Shown here: piece after piece, positions 59,882 to 64,000 of the stretch
Position numbering within the stretch: position 1 is the first letter of the stretch
Layout: each line of letters starts with the position of its first letter
Assembly (NCBI RefSeq): GCF_000968535.2
Contig: NC_016112.1
Location: 1,240,001-1,304,000 of the forward strand
Direction of reading: 5' to 3'
Length of the DNA stretch: 64,000 bases
Source: Methylotuvimicrobium alcaliphilum 20Z
GTDB lineage: Bacteria > Pseudomonadota > Gammaproteobacteria > Methylococcales > Methylomonadaceae
Notes under the pieces: model-generated
Seen by the model: the letters and a program-made list of their open reading frames with translations, nothing else
What the model was told of the DNA's origin: nothing
The model's database searches: none
Translations under genes and position numbers: made by a program

Positions 59882-62800
59882 CGGGAAGAGCGCGCAAGTG
59901 CGCGATTTATTCGCTTGCGGTGCGATCCGGCTGCGAGAATTGTCGGTCTATAACTGGGGCTCGTTTCACGGTTTGCATACGGCCCGTATCGATCCCGGTG
60001 GTACCTTGATCACCGGCGACAACGGCGCCGGAAAATCGACTCTGGTGGACGGTTTGATGGCCTTGTTGCTGCCGGCCGGTAAGGCGACGTTTAATGTCGC
60101 GGCGGCTCAGGGCGACCGGAGCGACCGAAGTTTGATGAGCTATATTCGCGGCAGTTTCGGCAGCGCTCACGACGGCGGCCGAACTCGGATATTGAGCAAG
60201 CGCGAAGGTGCGGTCGTCACCGGACTTCGCGCCTTTTATCAGGCCGACGACGGTTCGCAAATAACGCTCGCGGCCTTGTTTTGGATGTCGCATGCCGGTA
60301 ATGCCCTAGGCGATCTAAAGCGGGTTTATCTAGTCGCACGCCGTAATGTGACCCTGAAAGAATTGCTCGACGCCTTCGGTGACGGCGATCCGCGCGCGTT
60401 GAAACAGTTCTTACGCCAAGATCCTATGATTACCGCTTGCGACGACCGTTTTTCCGAATATCAGGAACGCTACCGGCGCTTGTTGCACATGGATAACCCG
60501 AATGCGCCGGCGTTATTGGCGAGGGCTTTGGGCCTGAAGAAAATCGACGATTTGACTTCATTGATCCGCGATCTGGTGCTCGAACCCAGCAATGTGCGCG
60601 ACGATGCGCGTAAAGCGGTCGACGAATTCGCCGATCTGGTCGGCATTCACAAGCAGTTGCTCGACGCCCGTCAGCAGCGCGATGCCTTGGCGGATTTGCC
60701 CGGCGTGACCGAAGACTTGCAGCGCGCCGAACAGGATTTGCAAAAGCTGGATGCCGAATTGGACGGCCTGTCGGCTTGGTTCGGCGAACAATGCGCCGGG
60801 CTATGGCGGTTGCGTATCGAGACCATCGCTTCGGCGCTGCAGCAGGCCAAGGATCATCTCGAACGGCTGGAAATTCAAGTGAACGAAGCCGCGGAGCGCT
60901 CCGAGCAATGCCATGCCGATTATCTGCAAGCCGGCGGCGAGCGTATCGAATTCATCAAGAAAGACTTACAGGCCGCGGAAGCTAAACTGGCCGAGGTCAA
61001 TCTCAAGGCTGCGCGTTACCAACGAGTCGCCGGTGAATTGCAATTGGACGGTAGGCTCGAAGAGGCGGTTTTTCAAGACAATCAGCGTCAGGCGCAACAG
61101 GCCCGAGAAGCCATCGCCAACGAAAAAACGCAAGTCCAGAACTATTTCGCCGCGGAGGCCGCCAAACTGAGTAATGCTCAGGAACAACAACGGCACTTGC
61201 AGGACGAAATCGGCGAAATCGAGGCGCGTCCCGATTCCAATATCGACGCCAAGTTTCAAATCCTGCGCGATGAAATGGCCGAAGCGCTCGGCTTGGATCG
61301 CGGCAAGCTGATGTTCATCGGCGAATTGCTGGACGTGCGCGAAGACGAGCGCGCTTGGCAGGGTGCGATAGAACGCGCGTTGGGCGGGCTGCGTACGACG
61401 CTGGCGGTGCCGGAAAGCGATTTTTCATTGGTCACGCGCTGGTTGAATCAACGTCACACCGGCTTGCATGTGCGCGTGCAAGTCGTTCGCGAGCTCGACC
61501 AGGCGCCGGAATTCAAAGTCGACGGCTATTTACGCAAACTAGCTTGGCGTGACCATCCCTATCGCGACTGGCTGAAACGGCACCTGGCGCGTTTCGATCT
61601 GCACTGCGTCGAGAGCACCGAACGGCTCGACCGGACGCCTTTTTCGATGACTCGGCAAGGCTTGATGCATATGGATCGCGGCCGCTTCGAGAAAAAAGAT
61701 CAGCAGCGTATCGACGACCGCCGCGCCTGGCAATTGGGATTTTCCAACAAAAACCGGCTGGCTCTGTTGCGTCAGGATGTCGAACGCTTGAAACAAGAAA
61801 TTCTCGCGTTCGACGAGGCGGTCGGCAAGGCTCGCGAAGCCATGAACGCGGTCGAACGGCGCGACCGGCAATGGAACGAGCTAAGTCAGTTCCGCTGGGC
61901 CGATATCGATGTGCCGTACTGGCAAAACCGCATCGTGGAGCATAAAAACGATATCGAGCAATTGGAACGGGCCGGCGGCGACCTGGCCGCCGCGAAGGCG
62001 AGGTGGGAAGCGTCGAAATCGGCATTGCAGGATTTGCAAAAACGAAAGGAAAGCCAAATCGGGCGCGTGAGCGCGATCGGCAAGGATCATGAAAACGCCG
62101 AAAAAAATAGACAACAAGCCTTGAAGCTGGCCGAAACCGGAGTGGCCGACGATTTGCGCGCGGCATTGCTGAAAAAAATAGGCGCGCTCAAGGACGCGCA
62201 ACTGGAAGATTCCGCGAAAATCGAGGAACGTTATCGCCGCGATATGGAACAGCAACGCGGCGTCGTTCGCGCCCGTAAAGACCGGGCCAGCCGGTCGGCG
62301 GTCGGCATCATGACCGGTTTTCGCGCGAAATGGGAAATCATCGCCGCCGATTGGGGCGGGGACTTGGCGAGTCTGCAGGATTATCTGGCGCATTTAGCGC
62401 AACTGGAGCAAGAAGGCCTGCCGGCCTTGGTCGAAAAGTTTCGCGAACGCCTGAACCGACACGCGACGCAATCGCTAGCGGGGATACGCACACGAATCGA
62501 ATCGGAGCGGGAAGACATCGACGAGCGCATCCAAACGATCAATCGGGTGCTGGAGCGGACCGAATTCCGGGCCGGAAGTTATTTGCAATTGGGCATGAAA
62601 AACGAGCAATACGAGCATGTGCAGCATTTCAATCGTCTGTTGAGCAAGGTCATGGAGCAATTGACCAGCGACGATCACGAAGCGCGTTTCGCCGGCTTGC
62701 AGCAGGTCATCGCCATTCTGGACAAGGCCAGTAATCCGGCTACGGCCAATACGCAGGAAAGTCTGCGTTTGCTCGACCCGCGTCATCAGTTGTCGTTTTA

Positions 62801-63233
62801 TGCCGAGGAAATCGGCGCGGAAGACGGCAAGATTCGCGATGTGTTGATGTCGTCCAGCGGGAAATCCGGCGGGGAAAAAGAATCGTTCGCGGGCACCATC
62901 GTCGCGGCGAGTTTGGCCTATGTATTGACGCCGGACGGCAGCGATAGGCCGGTTTACAGCACCGTATTTCTCGACGAAGCCTTTTCGAATACGGCTGAAG
63001 CGGTTAGCCGCCGGGTGCTGCGTATCTTCAAGGAACTCCATATTCATGTCAATTTGATCACGCCTTACAAGAACCTGAATTTGGCGCGCGAGTCGGCTCG
63101 TTCTTTGTTGATTGCCGAACGCGACGGCGCGGCGCATGAGAGTAGTTTGTGCGAAGTCACTTGGCAAGAGATCGACGAGCGTTTGCGGCAACAGGCCGAA
63201 GCATTCGATGTGGTATTGACACCCGAAGCATAG
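59874..63233 (+). CDS. jetC: JetC/MksB-like SMC ATPase
   Basis: An 1119-residue SMC-like ATPase. Walker A is GDNGAGKST (49-57). Long coiled-coil arms occupy about 250-480 and 640-900, with a hinge-like domain between (near 480-620). The ABC signature lies in SSGKSGGEKESFAG (about 993-1006) and Walker B in TVFLDEAFSNTAE (about 1030). All ATPase motifs look intact. It should extrude DNA loops with JetA and JetB. Start ATG 59874 follows AGGAGG. In complete Wadjet operons jetD, the topoisomerase-VI-like nuclease, is a neighbour. Here the next gene starts 63 bases on and is an unrelated Rossmann protein. Without JetD the complex could not cleave plasmids. Confidence 0.92.
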   Translation: MSDGKSAQVRDLFACGAIRLRELSVYNWGSFHGLHTARIDPGGTLITGDNGAGKSTLVDGLMALLLPAGKATFNVAAAQGDRSDRSLMSYIRGSFGSAHDGGRTRILSKREGAVVTGLRAFYQADDGSQITLAALFWMSHAGNALGDLKRVYLVARRNVTLKELLDAFGDGDPRALKQFLRQDPMITACDDRFSEYQERYRRLLHMDNPNAPALLARALGLKKIDDLTSLIRDLVLEPSNVRDDARKAVDEFADLVGIHKQLLDARQQRDALADLPGVTEDLQRAEQDLQKLDAELDGLSAWFGEQCAGLWRLRIETIASALQQAKDHLERLEIQVNEAAERSEQCHADYLQAGGERIEFIKKDLQAAEAKLAEVNLKAARYQRVAGELQLDGRLEEAVFQDNQRQAQQAREAIANEKTQVQNYFAAEAAKLSNAQEQQRHLQDEIGEIEARPDSNIDAKFQILRDEMAEALGLDRGKLMFIGELLDVREDERAWQGAIERALGGLRTTLAVPESDFSLVTRWLNQRHTGLHVRVQVVRELDQAPEFKVDGYLRKLAWRDHPYRDWLKRHLARFDLHCVESTERLDRTPFSMTRQGLMHMDRGRFEKKDQQRIDDRRAWQLGFSNKNRLALLRQDVERLKQEILAFDEAVGKAREAMNAVERRDRQWNELSQFRWADIDVPYWQNRIVEHKNDIEQLERAGGDLAAAKARWEASKSALQDLQKRKESQIGRVSAIGKDHENAEKNRQQALKLAETGVADDLRAALLKKIGALKDAQLEDSAKIEERYRRDMEQQRGVVRARKDRASRSAVGIMTGFRAKWEIIAADWGGDLASLQDYLAHLAQLEQEGLPALVEKFRERLNRHATQSLAGIRTRIESEREDIDERIQTINRVLERTEFRAGSYLQLGMKNEQYEHVQHFNRLLSKVMEQLTSDDHEARFAGLQQVIAILDKASNPATANTQESLRLLDPRHQLSFYAEEIGAEDGKIRDVLMSSSGKSGGEKESFAGTIVAASLAYVLTPDGSDRPVYSTVFLDEAFSNTAEAVSRRVLRIFKELHIHVNLITPYKNLNLARESARSLLIAERDGAAHESSLCEVTWQEIDERLRQQAEAFDVVLTPEA

Positions 63234-63296
63234 GCGAGATGATTGAGTTGCTAAGGCTGATTGTTTAACATCGCCCATTTGTCCGGCAATTTCGTT

Positions 63297-64000
63297 ATGA
63301 CTATGAAAGCACCTATTGTATTAATCGGTATCGGAGAGTTAGGCGGCGAATTCGCTCGTGGTTTTTTACGCTGCGGACATCCGGTTTATCCGATTACCCG
63401 GCAAATGGCACTCTCTGACGCGGCTGATCAAATACCGACGCCGGGCCTCGTTTTGATCACAGTGCAAGAAAGCGAATTGGACGGGATATTGAAGGATCTT
63501 CCCGAGTCCTGGCGAGATAGAGTCGGATTCGTGCAAAACGAATTGTTGCCTCGTCATTGGCAACGGCACGGCATCGATAATCCGACCGTTGCGGTAGTCT
63601 GGTTTGAAAAGAAACCGGGGATGGCGTTGACCAATATTCTCTATACGCCGGTGTATGGCCCTCGTGCCGATGTCTTGATGCAGGCATTGGAGGCAATCGA
63701 TATTCCCACGCGCTTGCTGAAAGATGAAGATCAATTGTTGTTCGAGCTTCTGCGTAAATCGCTTTATATCATGACCGTCAATATCTGCGGCTTGTCGTGC
63801 GGCGGTACGGTCGGAGATTTGTGGATGTGGCATCGCGAACTCGTCCGGGAAGTTGCTCTGGAAGCAGTCGCTATTCTGGAATGGCTGAGCGGTCGAGCGT
63901 TGTCTGCAGAAAAGCTGATTGCCGGCATGATCGAAGGCATCGAGGATTGTCCCGACAGAAATTGCCTCGGCCGTAGCGCTCGATTTCGCTTGGAGCGCGC
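63297..64000 (+). CDS. Rossmann-fold NAD(P)-binding protein, ketopantoate-reductase-like (partial)
   Basis: Open to the end of the window: 234 codons and part of the next, C-terminus missing. The start is ATG 63297 or ATG 63303. The N-terminal IVLIGIGELGGEFARGFLRC is a dinucleotide-binding loop (GxGxxG), followed by GLVLITVQESELDGILKDLP. The middle region is helical, like the dimerisation domain of ketopantoate/6-phosphogluconate-type dehydrogenases. The family is not certain. Position 63 bases after jetC in the same direction allows co-transcription, but I see no link to Wadjet function. Confidence 0.75.
   Translation, partial: MTMKAPIVLIGIGELGGEFARGFLRCGHPVYPITRQMALSDAADQIPTPGLVLITVQESELDGILKDLPESWRDRVGFVQNELLPRHWQRHGIDNPTVAVVWFEKKPGMALTNILYTPVYGPRADVLMQALEAIDIPTRLLKDEDQLLFELLRKSLYIMTVNICGLSCGGTVGDLWMWHRELVREVALEAVAILEWLSGRALSAEKLIAGMIEGIEDCPDRNCLGRSARFRLER

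Noticed and set aside
62475-63278. 267-codon open frame antisense to jetC
   Set aside because: JetC carries the ABC signature and Walker B here; the antisense frame is a by-product of high G+C coding sequence.
63297-64000. The gene after jetC as a divergent JetD
   Set aside because: Its N-terminus is a clear GxGxxG Rossmann loop with dehydrogenase-like continuation, unlike the DUF3322/DUF2220 domains of JetD.

Overview
This 64 kb window is ordinary chromosome from a Gram-negative bacterium, most likely a gammaproteobacterium and plausibly a Methylococcales methanotroph of the Methylotuvimicrobium/Methylomicrobium kind. That placement is inference. It rests on a gammaproteobacterial-type MutS, RsmA-PdxA, SfcA-like malic enzyme and cytochrome c4, an exosortase-associated TIGR04073-type protein, and a glucosylglycerate-type solute pair. 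There is no rRNA, plasmid or phage region. The one complete insertion sequence is an IS3-family element at 45093-46708. Intergenic space is packed with short palindromic and MITE-like repeats.

Layout. 1-2.5 kb: alpha-E / circularly permuted ATP-grasp pair. 3.4-6.3 kb: a diiron-type metallo-beta-lactamase protein translationally coupled to a GGDEF-EAL enzyme. 6.4-8.5 kb: glycosyl-3-phosphoglycerate synthase and phosphatase (compatible solute). 9.1-10.8 kb: EAL protein and a small membrane protein. 11.3-13.3 kb: GDT1/UPF0016 cation exporter and ZIP transporter. 13.7-16.5 kb: two membrane-associated GTPases. 17-20.6 kb: Na+/H+ antiporter with cNMP domain and FHA-GGDEF protein. 21-25 kb: Nudix hydrolase, cytochrome c4, a small secreted protein, malic enzyme. 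25.1-27.6 kb: glycogen phosphorylase. 28-29.8 kb: rsmA-pdxA. 30-39.1 kb: a cluster of secreted protein, DUF2760 protein, two divergent Hsp70s, SPFH-GYF_2 protein and double-zinc-ribbon membrane protein. 39.5-43.9 kb: mutS, pncC-like, Gfo/Idh/MocA. 43.9-47.7 kb: ABC binding protein and ABC ATPase separated by the IS3 element. 48.3-50.6 kb: Sel1 protein, gltX, tRNA-Ala and two identical tRNA-Glu. 50.8-54.6 kb: bacterioferritin, TIGR04073-like protein, LOG-family protein, RcnB-like protein, and an OFA transporter with a 42-residue partner peptide. 55.2-57.4 kb: glutathione reductase, peroxiredoxin and encapsulated-ferritin-type protein. 57.6-63.2 kb: jetABC, an SMC-like Wadjet/Mks complex without its nuclease jetD. 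63.3-64 kb: a Rossmann-fold gene running off the end.

Themes. (i) Three c-di-GMP enzymes and one redox/O2-type sensor lie within the first 21 kb. (ii) Iron and peroxide handling recurs (bacterioferritin with a non-Met position 52, EncFtn without shell or targeting tail, glutathione reductase, peroxiredoxin). (iii) The Hsp70/DUF2760/SPFH/zinc-ribbon block looks like an uncharacterised membrane-proteostasis module. (iv) JetABC without JetD is either a nuclease-free condensin or a disarmed Wadjet. (v) At least eight dispersed repeat families occur, several nested in one another at fixed positions. Three have moved into the 3' ends of genes and now supply the last codons and stop codon (GDT1 protein, zinc-ribbon protein, second GTPase).
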